Assembly: GCF_003265355.1 (NCBI RefSeq)
Contig: NZ_QFRW01000328.1
Coordinates: 1 to 57,283 of the forward strand
Source: Glycomyces dulcitolivorans
GTDB lineage: Bacteria; Actinomycetota; Actinomycetes; Mycobacteriales; Micromonosporaceae
Reading direction: 5' to 3'
Length of the DNA: 57,283 nucleotides
The notes under the pieces are model-generated. The model worked only from the letters and a program-made list of their open reading frames with translations, was not told where the DNA came from and made no database searches. Shown piece after piece: positions 1 to 9,100 of this stretch (positions are counted from its first letter, which is position 1; each line of letters opens with the position of its first letter). Position numbers and translations under genes: made by a program.

Positions 1-2329
1 GCTCGCCGCCACCGCGCTCGCCGGAGCGCTCGCGGTCGCGACGGGGCCCGCGGTCGCCGCGGTCGCCCCGCTCGCCGCGGGACTCCTTGCGCTCGGCCGG
101 GCGGCCCTTCTTGTAGCCCTCGGGCTCCTGGCCCTCCGGGTAGACCTTGTCGAGGTAGATCTTCCCGCGGTTGTCGATGTCGCCGATCTCGACCTCGATC
201 TTGTCGCCGACGTTGAGCACGTCCTCGACGCGCTCGACGCGCTTGCCGTCGCCCACCTTCGAGATGTGCAGCAGGCCGTCGCGGCCCGGCGTCAGCGAGA
301 TGAACGCGCCGAAGTCGGTGGTCTTGACGACCGTGCCCAGGAACCGGTCCCCCACGTTCGGGAGGGTCGGGTTCGCGATCGCGTTGATGGTCTCGACGGC
401 GGCCTGCGCGGCCTCACCGTTCTCCGCCGACACGTAGATCGTGCCGTCGTCCTCGACCGTGATGTCCGCGCCCGTGTCGTCCTGGATCTGGTTGATCGTC
501 TGGCCCTTCGGGCCGATGATCGCGCCGATCTTGTCGACCGGGATCTTCAGCGTGGTGATCCGCGGCGCGGTCGCCGCCAGCTCACCCGGCTCGGAGATCG
601 CGTCGAGCATGACGTCGAGGATCGCGTGGCGGGCGTCGTTCGCCTGCTGGAGCGCCTGCGCCAGCACGTCCGACGGCAGGCCGTCGAGCTTCGTGTCCAG
701 CTGGAGGGCCGTCACGAACTCGGCGGTGCCGGCGACCTTGAAGTCCATGTCGCCGTAGGCGTCCTCGGCGCCGAGGATGTCGGTGAGGGTCACGTACTTG
801 GTGCCCTCCTCGGTCTCCTCGGAGATGAGGCCCATCGCGATGCCCGCGACGGGCGCCTTGATCGGGACGCCCGCGTTCATGAGCGACATCGTGGACGCGC
901 AGACCGAGCCCATCGAGGTCGAGCCGTTCGACGCCAGCGCCTCGGAGACCTGGCGGATCGCGTACGGGAACTCCTCGCGGCTCGGCAGCACCGGCACGAG
1001 CGCCCGCTCGGCGAGCGCGCCGTGGCCGATCTCGCGGCGCTTGGGCGAGCCCACGCGGCCGGTCTCACCGGTCGAGTACGGCGGGAAGTTGTAGTTGTGC
1101 ATGTAGCGCTTCTTGCTGACCGGCGACAGCGTGTCGATGGCCTGTTCCATGCGCAGCATGTTCAGCGTGGTGACGCCCATGATCTGGGTCTCGCCGCGCT
1201 CGAACAGGGCCGAGCCGTGGACGCGCGGCAGGATGCCGGCCTCCGCGCCCAGCGGGCGGATGTACGCGGGCAGGCGGCCGTCGATGCGGACGCCCTCGTT
1301 GATGACCCGCTTGCGGACCAGCTTCTTGGTGAGGGAGCGCAGCGAAGCGGACAGCTCGCCCTCGCGGCCCTCGAAGTCGGCGCCGAGCTTTTCGAGCATG
1401 ACCGACTTGACGCGGTCGAGCTCGTCCTGGCGGTCGGTCTTGTCGGCGATCTGGAGCGCCTGGTCGAGCTCCGCGGAGACCGCGGCCTCGACGGCGGCGT
1501 ACGCGTCGTCCTGGTAGTCGAGGAAGCGCGGGTAGTCCGCGACGGGCTTGGCGGCGACGGCGGCCAGTTCGGCCTGGGCGCGCACCAGCTCGGCGATGAC
1601 GGGCTTGACGGCCTCCAGGCCCTCGGCCACGACCTCCTCGGTCGGCTTGGTGCCGCCCGAGGCGATGAGGTTGAGGGTGTTGTCGGTGGCCTCGGCCTCG
1701 ACCATCATGATCGCGACGTCGCCCGAGTCGAGGACCCGGCCGGTGACGACCATGTCGAACGTGGCCTTCTCGATCTGCTCCAGGGTCGGGAACGCGACCC
1801 AGGTGCCGTCGATGAGGACGACGCGGGTCGAGCCCAGCGGGCCCGAGAACGGCAGCCCGGCGAGCTGGGTGGACATGGAGGCGCCGTTCATGGCGACCAC
1901 GTCGTACTCGTCCTTGGCGTCGACCGAGAGGATCGTGCCGATGACCTGGACCTCGTTGCGCAGGCCCGACACGAAGGACGGGCGCAGGCCGCGGTCGATG
2001 AGGCGGCAGATGAGGATGGCGTTCTCAGAGGGGCGGCCTTCGCGGCGGAAGAACGAGCCGGGGATGCGGCCCGCGGCGTACATCCGCTCCTCGATGTCGA
2101 CCGTCAGCGGGAAGAAGTCGAAGTGGTCCTTCGGGTTCTTCGAGGCCGAGGTGGTCGAGAGGACGACGGTGTCGTCCATCTGCACGATCGCCGAGCCCTG
2201 GGCGAGCTTCGCCAGGCGGCCGGTGCTGAAGACGATCTTGCGGGTGCCGAATTCGCCGTTGTCGATGACGGCGGTGGCGTGGTGATCCCCGAGGTTGAAC
2301 GCCTCGGGTGTCCGGTCGTTATCGGACAT
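1..2329 (-). CDS. pnp: Polyribonucleotide nucleotidyltransferase (PNPase), 3' end cut by window edge
   Basis: This is the phosphorolytic 3'-5' exoribonuclease, which also adds 3' tails; the family acts as a trimer in the cytoplasm. The frame is open from an ATG at 2329 to the window edge (about 776 residues visible), so no stop is seen. Two RNase PH-like domains are present. The second carries [10 protein letters not shown], with the metal-binding aspartates typical of the family. They are followed by a KH domain with the GPKG loop (near residue 600), an S1 domain (DFGAFISL, near 660-730) and an Arg/Gly/Glu/Asp-rich tail typical of actinobacterial enzymes. The start has AAGGAGAT about 9 bases upstream. 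It follows rpsO on the same strand, the classic rpsO-pnp order. Large open frames on the plus strand here are shadows. Confidence 0.97.
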   Translation of the reverse strand, partial: MSDNDRTPEAFNLGDHHATAVIDNGEFGTRKIVFSTGRLAKLAQGSAIVQMDDTVVLSTTSASKNPKDHFDFFPLTVDIEERMYAAGRIPGSFFRREGRPSENAILICRLIDRGLRPSFVSGLRNEVQVIGTILSVDAKDEYDVVAMNGASMSTQLAGLPFSGPLGSTRVVLIDGTWVAFPTLEQIEKATFDMVVTGRVLDSGDVAIMMVEAEATDNTLNLIASGGTKPTEEVVAEGLEAVKPVIAELVRAQAELAAVAAKPVADYPRFLDYQDDAYAAVEAAVSAELDQALQIADKTDRQDELDRVKSVMLEKLGADFEGREGELSASLRSLTKKLVRKRVINEGVRIDGRLPAYIRPLGAEAGILPRVHGSALFERGETQIMGVTTLNMLRMEQAIDTLSPVSKKRYMHNYNFPPYSTGETGRVGSPKRREIGHGALAERALVPVLPSREEFPYAIRQVSEALASNGSTSMGSVCASTMSLMNAGVPIKAPVAGIAMGLISEETEEGTKYVTLTDILGAEDAYGDMDFKVAGTAEFVTALQLDTKLDGLPSDVLAQALQQANDARHAILDVMLDAISEPGELAATAPRITTLKIPVDKIGAIIGPKGQTINQIQDDTGADITVEDDGTIYVSAENGEAAQAAVETINAIANPTLPNVGDRFLGTVVKTTDFGAFISLTPGRDGLLHISKVGDGKRVERVEDVLNVGDKIEVEIGDIDNRGKIYLDKVYPEGQEPEGYKKGRPAERKESRGERGDRGDRGPRRDRERSGERGGGE

Positions 2330-2385
2330 AGAGTGTCGATCTCCTTGTGTAGTTCGGAAGCGCGTCTCCCGCCACGCTTTCCGGT

Positions 2386-2397
2386 CTTCGATCGAAG
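2386..2397 (-). promoter_or_regulatory. Palindrome in the pnp leader
   Basis: The 333 bases between pnp (start 2329) and rpsO (stop 2663) hold no gene. On the pnp-coding strand they contain a perfect 12-base palindrome CTTCGATCGAAG. An imperfect hairpin (arms near 2356-2362 and 2375-2382) and a strong Shine-Dalgarno follow. PNPase leaders in other bacteria are targets of autoregulation by RNase III and PNPase. Whether that happens here is inference. Confidence 0.35.
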
Positions 2398-2616
2398 CAC
2401 TCGGAGTCCTGCCCCTGCCTAGAGGAGCGATCCGGATGCCACTACCGAGGACCGGTGCGGTCTCAGGCGGGCCGCGCCGCGCCTCGCACGAGGCGCTGCG
2501 GTGGAGCTTTGATGCTCAACGCCCACCCTACGTTACCCGGCCGACGCGGCGGCAGCGGCGAAGCGAAAGTGAGGCGGGTTAACGCGTCCCGAGCGGGCGC
2601 GGAAGGCGGGCGCGAC

Positions 2617-2648
2617 GAAGGGAGCGCCCCGTGCGGGACGCTCCCTTC
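2617..2648 (-). terminator. Hairpin between rpsO and pnp
   Basis: A perfect 10-bp stem (2617-2626 with 2639-2648) with extra CCC/GGG pairing inside the loop lies 15 bases past the rpsO stop. There is no strong U-tract on the minus strand, so it may be an attenuator, a processing site or a 3'-end stabiliser that lets some transcripts continue into pnp. Confidence 0.6.
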
Positions 2649-2662
2649 GGAAGTCACTGAGA

Positions 2663-2938
2663 TCAGACGTTGTCGCGGATGCCGAGACGCTCGATGAGCG
2701 CGCGGTAGCGCGTGATGTCTTCCTTCTTCAGGTACTTGAGGAGGCGCTTGCGCTTGCCGACCAGGAGGAGCAGACCACGGGTCGAGTGGTGGTCGTGCTT
2801 GTGCTCCTGGGCGTGGGCGGTGAGCTCCTTGATGCGGTGGGTCAGGATCGCCACCTGCACGTCGGTCGAGCCGGAGTCGCCTTCGGTGAGCGCGAACTCC
2901 TTGATGATCTCGGCCTTCTTAACAGCGTCGAGCGCCAT
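2663..2938 (-). CDS. rpsO: 30S ribosomal protein S15
   Basis: This 91-residue protein is the small-subunit S15, which binds the three-way junction of 16S rRNA. The family-typical segments [31 protein letters not shown] and [10 protein letters not shown] are all present and the length is normal. I choose the ATG at 2938 (protein begins [11 protein letters not shown]) because GAAAGGG lies about 8-12 bases upstream. An in-frame ATG 18 bases further upstream would only add MKGCSN and overlap that ribosome binding site. It precedes pnp on the same strand. Confidence 0.98.
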   Translation of the reverse strand: MALDAVKKAEIIKEFALTEGDSGSTDVQVAILTHRIKELTAHAQEHKHDHHSTRGLLLLVGKRKRLLKYLKKEDITRYRALIERLGIRDNV

Positions 2939-3009
2939 GTTCGAACACCCTTTCATTTGATGTACGGCCAGTCCGCGGTGTCGTGCAGGCTGGTCAGAAA
3001 GTGAAATTG

Positions 3010-3031
3010 CAACTCGCGAATTCGCAAGTTG
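3010..3031. promoter_or_regulatory. AT-rich inverted repeat between ribF and rpsO
   Basis: The 120 bases between ribF (stop 3059) and rpsO (start 2938) include a near-perfect 22-base palindrome centred on GCGAATTCGC, broken only by one pair of C/A mismatches. The surrounding stretch is clearly more AT-rich than its neighbourhood. It may be the ribF terminator, part of the rpsO promoter or a regulatory site. The sequence does not decide. Confidence 0.35.
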
Positions 3032-3058
3032 TGAATTCTCGACCAGGGTACAGGAGCG

Positions 3059-3988
3059 TTAGTCCAGCTCCAAGGCCCGGCGGGTGTCTGCGACGTCCGT
3101 CTCGATCTGCTTGATGAGCGGCTCCAGGCCGTCGAAGGCGACCTGGCCCCGCAGGCGGGCGGTGAAGTCGAGGCGCACGTGCTCGCCGTAGAGGTCGCCG
3201 TCGAAGTCGAGGAGGTACGCCTCGACGGTGCGCGCCGAGCCCTCGAAGGTCGGGTTGGTCCCGACGCTGATCGCGGCCGGGTGGCGCAGGGAGTCGCGGT
3301 AGAACCAGCCGGCGTAGACGCCGTCGGCGGGGATCGCGGTGCCCTCGGCGACATCGAGATTCGCGGTCGGGAAGCCCAGGGCCGTCCCGCCGCGCCCGGC
3401 GCCGTGGACCACGGTGCCCTCGACGCCGAAGTCGCGGCCGAGGACCTCGGCCGCGGCGGCCACGTCGCCCTCGGCGATGAGCCGGCGCACGCGCGTCGAC
3501 GAATACGCCTCGTCGTCGGCGGTGAGGGCCTGCGGGAGGACCTCGAAGCCGAACTCGGCGCCGAGCTCGGCCAGCTTCGCGACGTCGCCGGCGGCCTTGT
3601 GGCCGAAGCGGAAGTTCTCCCCCACGACCACGGCCTTGGCGTGCAGGGCGCCGACGAGGACGTGGCGCACGAAGTAGTCGGGGCTGAGCTTCGAGAGCTC
3701 CTTGGTGAACGGCAGCACGCACACGGCGTCGACGCCGAGCGCGCTGAGCAGCTCGATGCGGCGTTCGACGGAGGCGAGCCGCGCCGGGACCGCGTGCGGT
3801 GCGACCACGGCGGTCGGGTGCGGGTCGAAGGTGACGACGACGCAGCGGGCCTCGCGCTCGGCGGCGGCCTTGGCGGCCGTGCGGACGAGCGCGGCGTGGC
3901 CGCGGTGCACGCCGTCGAACACGCCGATGGCCACGACGGAAGCGGGCCAGCCCTCGGGAGTCGCGTCTATTCCACGCCAGGTTTCCAC
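3059..3988 (-). CDS. ribF: Bifunctional riboflavin kinase / FAD synthetase
   Basis: It phosphorylates riboflavin to FMN and adenylylates FMN to FAD. The N-terminal nucleotidyltransferase domain shows GVFDGVHRGH near residue 25. The C-terminal flavokinase domain shows the GRGGTALGFPTANL loop and DFDGDLYGE near its end. I choose the GTG at 3988 (309 residues) because GAGAAG lies 9 bases upstream and the protein then begins with the usual short lead-in before the WRG segment. A GTG at 4048 would add 20 residues without a clear ribosome binding site. In many actinobacteria ribF lies close to rpsO, as here. Confidence 0.93.
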   Translation of the reverse strand: METWRGIDATPEGWPASVVAIGVFDGVHRGHAALVRTAAKAAAEREARCVVVTFDPHPTAVVAPHAVPARLASVERRIELLSALGVDAVCVLPFTKELSKLSPDYFVRHVLVGALHAKAVVVGENFRFGHKAAGDVAKLAELGAEFGFEVLPQALTADDEAYSSTRVRRLIAEGDVAAAAEVLGRDFGVEGTVVHGAGRGGTALGFPTANLDVAEGTAIPADGVYAGWFYRDSLRHPAAISVGTNPTFEGSARTVEAYLLDFDGDLYGEHVRLDFTARLRGQVAFDGLEPLIKQIETDVADTRRALELD

Positions 3989-4065
3989 GTGGACGATCTT
4001 CTCACTGCCGGAAGGCGACGGCCATCCGGACGCGACCGCAGTGAGCACTCTCGCTAGCGGTTCAC

Positions 4066-4305
4066 CTAGAGCATCATCGACGAGTCGGCGTTGCCGCCCG
4101 ACGCGAAGATCAGCAGCATCAGGACGCCGACGGCGACCAGCAGCAGGATGCCCAGCAGGAGCCAGGCGTTGCCCGCGAGCTCGGGCTGGCGGGGCTGGTC
4201 CTCCGCGAGGACCTGGGGCTCACCGTGGTCGGGCTCCTGGATCGCCTGCTCGGTGAGCGTGTGGCGGAACTCCTCTGGAAGTTCACTTGCCGCGTACGAG
4301 CTCAT
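4066..4305 (-). CDS. Small single-pass membrane protein, unknown function
   Basis: A 79-residue protein with a polar acidic N-terminal half and one C-terminal hydrophobic helix (AWLLLGILLLVAVGVLMLL), ending in a short polar tail. It is probably anchored in the cytoplasmic membrane with a cytoplasmic N-terminus. The ATG at 4305 has AGGAGAAAG at good spacing, so the 13-residue upstream extension of the frame is unlikely. It lies upstream of ribF on the same strand, divergent from the secreted PLD-like gene. I do not recognise a family. Confidence 0.75.
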   Translation of the reverse strand: MSSYAASELPEEFRHTLTEQAIQEPDHGEPQVLAEDQPRQPELAGNAWLLLGILLLVAVGVLMLLIFASGGNADSSMML

Positions 4306-4484
4306 GGCTTTCTCCTGACGACGAGTTCCGGGTTGCTCCTTCAATTGTCGAGAGATCGTCGGCTATCCGACCGACGTTTCCAGGAATCCGCCTGACAACA
4401 ACGCGATTTCGCCCTGGTGGAAATTACACGGCCGTGACCGCCCTACCTCGCCGTACGTCCTATAGCCGACAGAAGTCTCCCCTC

Positions 4485-4501
4485 GTCACGTAAGACGTGA
4501 C
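4485..4501. promoter_or_regulatory. Inverted repeat upstream of the PLD-like gene
   Basis: GTCACG-TAAGA-CGTGAC is a 6-bp inverted repeat with a 5-base spacer, 37 bases before the ATG at 4539, in the divergent region between the small membrane gene and the secreted phospholipase-D-like gene. An operator is possible. There is no local regulator that points to it. Confidence 0.3.
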
Positions 4502-4538
4502 ATCTTCATGTCCAGGTCCGATCGATGGGAGCCCTGGC

Positions 4539-5645
4539 ATGAACCGCAAACTCCTCGCGCTGGCCGCTGCCGGCGCCTTGCTGATGGCCGCCGCCGTCCC
4601 TTCGCCCGCCTCGGCGGCGGCGTCCGGGTGCACCCGGACGGGCGACTACACCGTGTGCCTCGCCGACCCGGGGGGCACCGTCAAGGACACGACGATCATC
4701 AACGAGCTGGTGCGCCAGATCGACGCGACCGGGCAGGGCGACACGGTGCGGGCGGCCGTGTACCAGTGGTCGCTCGACAAGCCGGTGGGGCAGCTGGCCG
4801 ACGCGATGGTGAACGCCAAGAAGCGCGGCGCGGACGTGCGGGCCGTCCTCGGGCAGCTCAGCTCCAACCCCTCGGCGAACAACCCGGTTATCAACAAGTT
4901 CAAGGCCGCCGGGATCAAGGTGAAGCAGTGCAAGGGCGGCTGCCTGCCGAACGCGGACGGGACGCGCAAGGGCCCCGACCACAACCGGTTCTTCCTCATC
5001 GAGAAGGACGGCGAGCCGAAGGTGTTCGTCACCAGCCTGAGCTTCGTGCGCTCGCACACGACGCAGGCGAACAACCTGCTCGGCGTCCACGGCGACCAGG
5101 GCCTGTTCGACTTCTACACGTCGTACTGGAACCGGCTGTACGCCCAGACCTGGGACGGGTGGACCGACAAGAACAAGTCGACGACCTCGGACCTGGCGCG
5201 GGCGTGGGTGTTCCCGCGCGGGCCCGACCCGGTGGCCGAGCAGCTCGCCGAGATCACCAAGTGCGGCGACAGCGACCGGGTCCTGGTGGGGCACGCGAAC
5301 TTCCAGTCGAACCGGCCCGCGGTGCGGTCCGAGCTCGACCGGATCCAGGGGCTCGGCTGCCAGGTGCGGGTCGTGGTCCTCGACGCCGACACGAGCGACC
5401 CGGGGTGGCTGGAGGACAGGCTCGGGGGATCGAACGTGCGCGTCCACGACGACCACCGGAACAAGTTCATCGTCGCGGAGGCGTACTTCAACGGCACGCA
5501 CCGCGCGGTGGTGTGGACGGGGACGCACAACCTCCAGGGCAACGCGATGAAGCACGCCGACGACAACCTGCTGCGGGTGTCGAACCAGGCCGTGGCGGAC
5601 CTGTACGCGGACTTCTTCCAGCAGCTGTGGCAGGGCGCCAGATAG
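4539..5645 (+). CDS. Secreted phospholipase D-like protein
   Basis: A 368-residue protein with a clear Sec signal peptide (basic MNRK, hydrophobic core, cleavage near PASAAA). The mature part looks like the two-lobed phospholipase D fold. Lobe one ends with DHNRFFLIE and a serine-rich strand (VTSLSF). Lobe two has HRNKFIVAE followed by GTHNLQGNAM. The usual HxKx4D signature is degenerate in both lobes (H-x-R and H-x-x-K), so catalytic activity is uncertain. It may act outside the cell on phosphodiester bonds of lipids or nucleic acid. The ATG at 4539 has GGGAG upstream. It ends at a strong hairpin shared with the convergent sugar permease. Confidence 0.8.
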   Translation: MNRKLLALAAAGALLMAAAVPSPASAAASGCTRTGDYTVCLADPGGTVKDTTIINELVRQIDATGQGDTVRAAVYQWSLDKPVGQLADAMVNAKKRGADVRAVLGQLSSNPSANNPVINKFKAAGIKVKQCKGGCLPNADGTRKGPDHNRFFLIEKDGEPKVFVTSLSFVRSHTTQANNLLGVHGDQGLFDFYTSYWNRLYAQTWDGWTDKNKSTTSDLARAWVFPRGPDPVAEQLAEITKCGDSDRVLVGHANFQSNRPAVRSELDRIQGLGCQVRVVVLDADTSDPGWLEDRLGGSNVRVHDDHRNKFIVAEAYFNGTHRAVVWTGTHNLQGNAMKHADDNLLRVSNQAVADLYADFFQQLWQGAR

Positions 5646-5649
5646 CGAA

Positions 5650-5677
5650 GCGGGGAGGGGCCGAGGCCCCTCCCCGC
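5650..5677. terminator. Bidirectional terminator hairpin
   Basis: A perfect 13-bp stem (5650-5662 with 5665-5677) closes around GA in the sequence, so a tetraloop in practice, followed by ATTTAC. It lies between the convergent PLD-like gene (stop 5645) and the sugar permease (stop 5691) and can serve both. Confidence 0.85.
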
Positions 5678-5690
5678 ATTTACATGTTCG

Positions 5691-6638
5691 TCAGCCCTTG
5701 ACGGAGCCCGCGAGCAGCCCGCGCACGAAGTAGCGCTGGAGCAGCAGGAACACCACGAGGGGCACGATGATGGCGATGAAGGCCGCGGCCGGGAGCCGCG
5801 TCCAGCCAAAGCCCCACGTGCCGGCCATGTCGCCGAGGACGGCCGTGAGCGGCCGGGTCGCCTCGCCGGGCGCGAAGGTGCGGCCGACCAGGAAGTCGTT
5901 CCACACCCACAGGAACTGGAAGATCGCGATCGACGCGATCGCCGGCGTCACCAGCGGCAGGACCACCTTGCGGAAGATCTGCGAGTGGCTGGCGCCGTCG
6001 ATGCGGGCGGCCTCCATGACGTCGCCGGGGAGCTCCCGCATGAAGTTGTGCAGCAGGAAGATCGCCAACGGCAGGCCGAAGATCGAGTGGGCGATCCACA
6101 CCTGGATGAGCGTGTTCACCCCTTCGAGGTCCCAGGCCGGGATGAGCGTCACCCCGCCGATGTGCAGGCCGGAGCTGAAGATCGACAGCAGCGGGATCAG
6201 GGCCATCTGGAGCGGCACCACCTGGAGGGCGAAGATGCCCACGTACAGGAGGTTGCGGCCGCGGAACTTGATCCAGGACAGCGCGTAGGCGGCCATCGCG
6301 GCGAACGCGACGGGGACGACCACGCCCGGGATGGTGATGACGACGGTGTTGATCAGGTTGATGATCAGCCCGCCGCCCTGGGAGTCCGAGTAGAGGACGT
6401 AGTTGTAGTTGTAGAGCGAGACCGAGCCCGGGTCGGCGAAGAAGTTCCACCAGCCGGTGGTGCGGATGTCCTCGTCGGGCCGGAGCGAGGAGACGAAGAG
6501 CCCCAGCGTCGGGATCGTCCACAGTGCCGCGATGACGATCGCGACGACGCTGGCGGCGCGGCTGGAGAGCACGCGCCGCAGCCGCTCGCCGCGGGTCTCG
6601 CCGATGCGGGCGGCCTGGTCGGCAGTGCGGGTGCTCAT
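5691..6638 (-). CDS. Carbohydrate ABC transporter permease (MalG type)
   Basis: A 315-residue inner-membrane permease of the CUT1 family, with about six hydrophobic helices. The EAA loop that docks the ATPase is visible (EAARIDGASHSQIFRKVVLP, near residue 215). Its first codons overlap the end of the MalF-type gene by 4 bases, so the two are translationally coupled. It is the last gene of the binding-protein/MalF/MalG operon. As is usual for actinobacterial sugar importers, no ATPase gene is present. A shared MsiK-type ATPase elsewhere is the likely partner (inference). Confidence 0.92.
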   Translation of the reverse strand: MSTRTADQAARIGETRGERLRRVLSSRAASVVAIVIAALWTIPTLGLFVSSLRPDEDIRTTGWWNFFADPGSVSLYNYNYVLYSDSQGGGLIINLINTVVITIPGVVVPVAFAAMAAYALSWIKFRGRNLLYVGIFALQVVPLQMALIPLLSIFSSGLHIGGVTLIPAWDLEGVNTLIQVWIAHSIFGLPLAIFLLHNFMRELPGDVMEAARIDGASHSQIFRKVVLPLVTPAIASIAIFQFLWVWNDFLVGRTFAPGEATRPLTAVLGDMAGTWGFGWTRLPAAAFIAIIVPLVVFLLLQRYFVRGLLAGSVKG

Positions 6639-7612
6639 CGGGTCTCCAGTTCCTGGCGGCGCATGTTCCGCACCTGGTAGATGACGACGGGGACGACGAG
6701 CAGGAACAGCAGGACGGCGAGGGTGGCGCCGCGGCCGCGCTCGAAGAGGCGGAACGCCTGCTCGACCATGTTGTGGGCGAGCACGTCAGTGCCGTGGTGG
6801 CCCTGGGTCATGGCGCGCACGATGTCGAACAGCTTCAGCGTGGCGATGAAGACGGTCACGGCCACGACGATGATCGCCGAGCGGATCGACGGAACCGTCA
6901 CGTTCCAGAAGATCTCCGCCGGGCTGGCGCCGTCGATGCGGGCGGCCTCGACGATCTCGGTCGGAACGCCCTTGAGCGAGGCCGACAGGACCACGGTCGC
7001 GAAGCCGACCTCGATCCACACGAGGACGACCATGAGCAGGAGGTTGTTCCACGGGGACTCGTTGAGCCAGTTGACCGGCGAGCCGCCGAGCCAGACGACG
7101 ACCTGGTTGAGCAGGCCGATCTGCTCCCCGCCGGCGCCGTTGTACTGGTAGACGAACTTCCAGATGATCGAGGCGCCCACGAAGGAGATGCCCATCGGGA
7201 GGAAGACCAGCGCCTTGTAGACCCTCTCGCCGGCGCGGCCGTCGATGAGGACGGCGTAGAGCAGGCCGAGGGCGGTCGACACCAGCGGGACGATGACGAT
7301 CCACAGCGCGGTGTTGACGAGGATCTGGAGGGCGTCGGGATCGGAGACGGCCCAGACGTAGTTGTCGAATCCGACGAAGTTCTCGGACTTCGCGTCGTAG
7401 AACGACATGACGACCGTGCGGACGGCCGGGTAGACCAGGCCGACGACCAGGAAGAGCACGGCCGGGGCGAGGAAGACGAAGGCGACCGCTCGGTTGCGGT
7501 CGCGTCGCGAGGCGAGTTCGGCGAGGCCGTAGAGGGCCAGGAGGACCGCCGCGAAGGCGACCAGGCCGACGGCGAGCAGGCCGAATCGGTCGAGGTAAGC
7601 GGAGATGTTCAC
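6635..7612 (-). CDS. Carbohydrate ABC transporter permease (MalF type)
   Basis: A 325-residue membrane permease, partner of the MalG-type protein. The N-terminus has two hydrophobic helices, with TM helices through the rest and an EAA loop EAARIDGASPAEIFWNVTVP near residue 222. The start at 7612 lies 87 bases after the binding-protein stop and its end overlaps the next gene by 4 bases. Together with the lipoprotein gene it should form the membrane channel for a sugar or oligosaccharide. The divergent GH1 beta-glucosidase suggests cellobiose or another beta-glucoside. Confidence 0.92.
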   Translation of the reverse strand: MNISAYLDRFGLLAVGLVAFAAVLLALYGLAELASRRDRNRAVAFVFLAPAVLFLVVGLVYPAVRTVVMSFYDAKSENFVGFDNYVWAVSDPDALQILVNTALWIVIVPLVSTALGLLYAVLIDGRAGERVYKALVFLPMGISFVGASIIWKFVYQYNGAGGEQIGLLNQVVVWLGGSPVNWLNESPWNNLLLMVVLVWIEVGFATVVLSASLKGVPTEIVEAARIDGASPAEIFWNVTVPSIRSAIIVVAVTVFIATLKLFDIVRAMTQGHHGTDVLAHNMVEQAFRLFERGRGATLAVLLFLLVVPVVIYQVRNMRRQELETR

Positions 7613-7698
7613 GTCGAGCGGCTCCAGTTGTGTCCGGGCAATGGGCCGAGCGGGGCCGGTGGACCCCGCTCGGCTTCTCGTTCAGTCGCACGGGCCGT

Positions 7699-9030
7699 CT
7701 ACGGCCAGGACGCCTCGATGTCGTCGGCCATCTGCTGCGAGGTCTTGTCGCCGTCGACCCACTGGATGATGCCGGTCCAGAAGGAGGACGCGCCGACCGC
7801 GCCGGGCATGAGGTCCGAGCCGTCGAAGCGGACGGTGACGGCCGGGTCGGTCAGGATCTCGGTCGCGAACACGTTGATCGGCGTGGTGGCGTTCGCCGGG
7901 TCCACGCCCAGGCGGGCGGTGCTCCACGGGCCGGTCTGGAGACGGGCGTTGTGGTAGAGCTCGGAGGCCAGGAACTGGCGGAACGCGTCGGTGGCCTCGG
8001 AGTCGGAGAACGCGGCCACGAACTCGCCGCCGACGAGCATGGTGTTGTCGCCCGCGTTGGTCTCCGGGAAGCGGAACGCGAACACGTCGCCGTCCTCGGC
8101 GACGTTGGTGCCCGCCGGCCACATGGCGCCGTAGAAGGACGCCTGGCGCATGAACGCGCACCCGCCTTCGGTGATCGGGAAGCCGGCCTCCTGGAAGGCG
8201 GTGGCGCTGATCGTGTCGGTGCCGCCGTAGATGTACTCCTCGTTCTGGAGCACCGTGCCGGCCTTGTCGATCGCCGCGACGATCTGCGGGTCGTTGAACG
8301 GGATCTCGTGGCTGACCCACTGGTCGTACACGTCGGTGCTCTCGCGCAGGACGATGTCCTCGATCCAGTCGGTGCCCGGCCAGCCGGTGGCGCCGCCGGA
8401 CTCGAAGCCGGCGCACCACGGGGTCACGCCGTCGGCGGCGATCTGGTCGGACAGGGCGATGAGCTCGTCCCAGGTCGCCGGGACCTCGTAGCCGTTCTCG
8501 GCGAAGAAGGTCGGCGAGTACCAGATGAAGGACTTGGCGTTCGAGGAGTGCGGCGCGGCGTACAGCGTGCCGTCGATGGTGCCGTAGTTGACCCAGTCCT
8601 CGGTCCAGCCCTCGGTGGTGAGCGCGGTGAGCTCCTCCGAGGCGGGGACCAGCGTGTCCGTGAAGTTGGACATGAGGCCGGGCTGCGGGAACAGCGCGAT
8701 GTCGGGAGCGTTGCCGCCGTCGACGCGGACGGCCATGTCGGACTCGAACTCGCCGGTGCCCTCGTACTCGACGGTGGCGCCGGTGCAGGACTGGAAGTAC
8801 TCCCAGGCCTCGGTCATCTCGTCGGCCTCGGCGTCGCGGATGGAGCCGAGCACGGTGACGGTCTCGCCCTCCAGGTCGCCGTACTGCTCGTAGTTGGCGC
8901 AGTCGGTGGCGTCGTCGGGCACGGCGCCGCGGTCGTTCTCTTCTTCCTCAGGTGCTCCGCACGCCGCCGCGGCGAGCGCGATGGCACTGGCGGCAGCCGC
9001 TAGGCAGGAGATTCGTCGGGTCTTGCTCAT
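7699..9030 (-). CDS. Sugar-binding lipoprotein of ABC importer
   Basis: A 443-residue family 1 extracellular solute-binding protein. It begins MSKTRR with a lipoprotein signal, and the lipobox LAAAAC places the lipidated Cys near residue 23, followed by an acidic linker. The body has the usual two-lobed features of sugar-binding proteins, including a Trp/Tyr-rich ligand region. I choose the ATG at 9030 because GAGAGGG lies just upstream. The frame extends 56 codons further but that part is promoter sequence. It is the first gene of the importer operon, divergent from the GH1 enzyme, and is probably regulated by a LacI-family protein through the two operator-like sites nearby. Confidence 0.93.
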   Translation of the reverse strand: MSKTRRISCLAAAASAIALAAAACGAPEEEENDRGAVPDDATDCANYEQYGDLEGETVTVLGSIRDAEADEMTEAWEYFQSCTGATVEYEGTGEFESDMAVRVDGGNAPDIALFPQPGLMSNFTDTLVPASEELTALTTEGWTEDWVNYGTIDGTLYAAPHSSNAKSFIWYSPTFFAENGYEVPATWDELIALSDQIAADGVTPWCAGFESGGATGWPGTDWIEDIVLRESTDVYDQWVSHEIPFNDPQIVAAIDKAGTVLQNEEYIYGGTDTISATAFQEAGFPITEGGCAFMRQASFYGAMWPAGTNVAEDGDVFAFRFPETNAGDNTMLVGGEFVAAFSDSEATDAFRQFLASELYHNARLQTGPWSTARLGVDPANATTPINVFATEILTDPAVTVRFDGSDLMPGAVGASSFWTGIIQWVDGDKTSQQMADDIEASWP

Positions 9031-9100
9031 CGGGGTTTCCCTCTCTTCGCAGATTCTCGTGCGCCCGGCGAGTCCGACTGCCTCCCTGTCCCGACCTTTC

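Noticed and set aside
266-2422. 718-codon open frame on the plus strand
   Set aside because: It is antisense to pnp, whose protein is unmistakable. High-GC DNA leaves such frames open.
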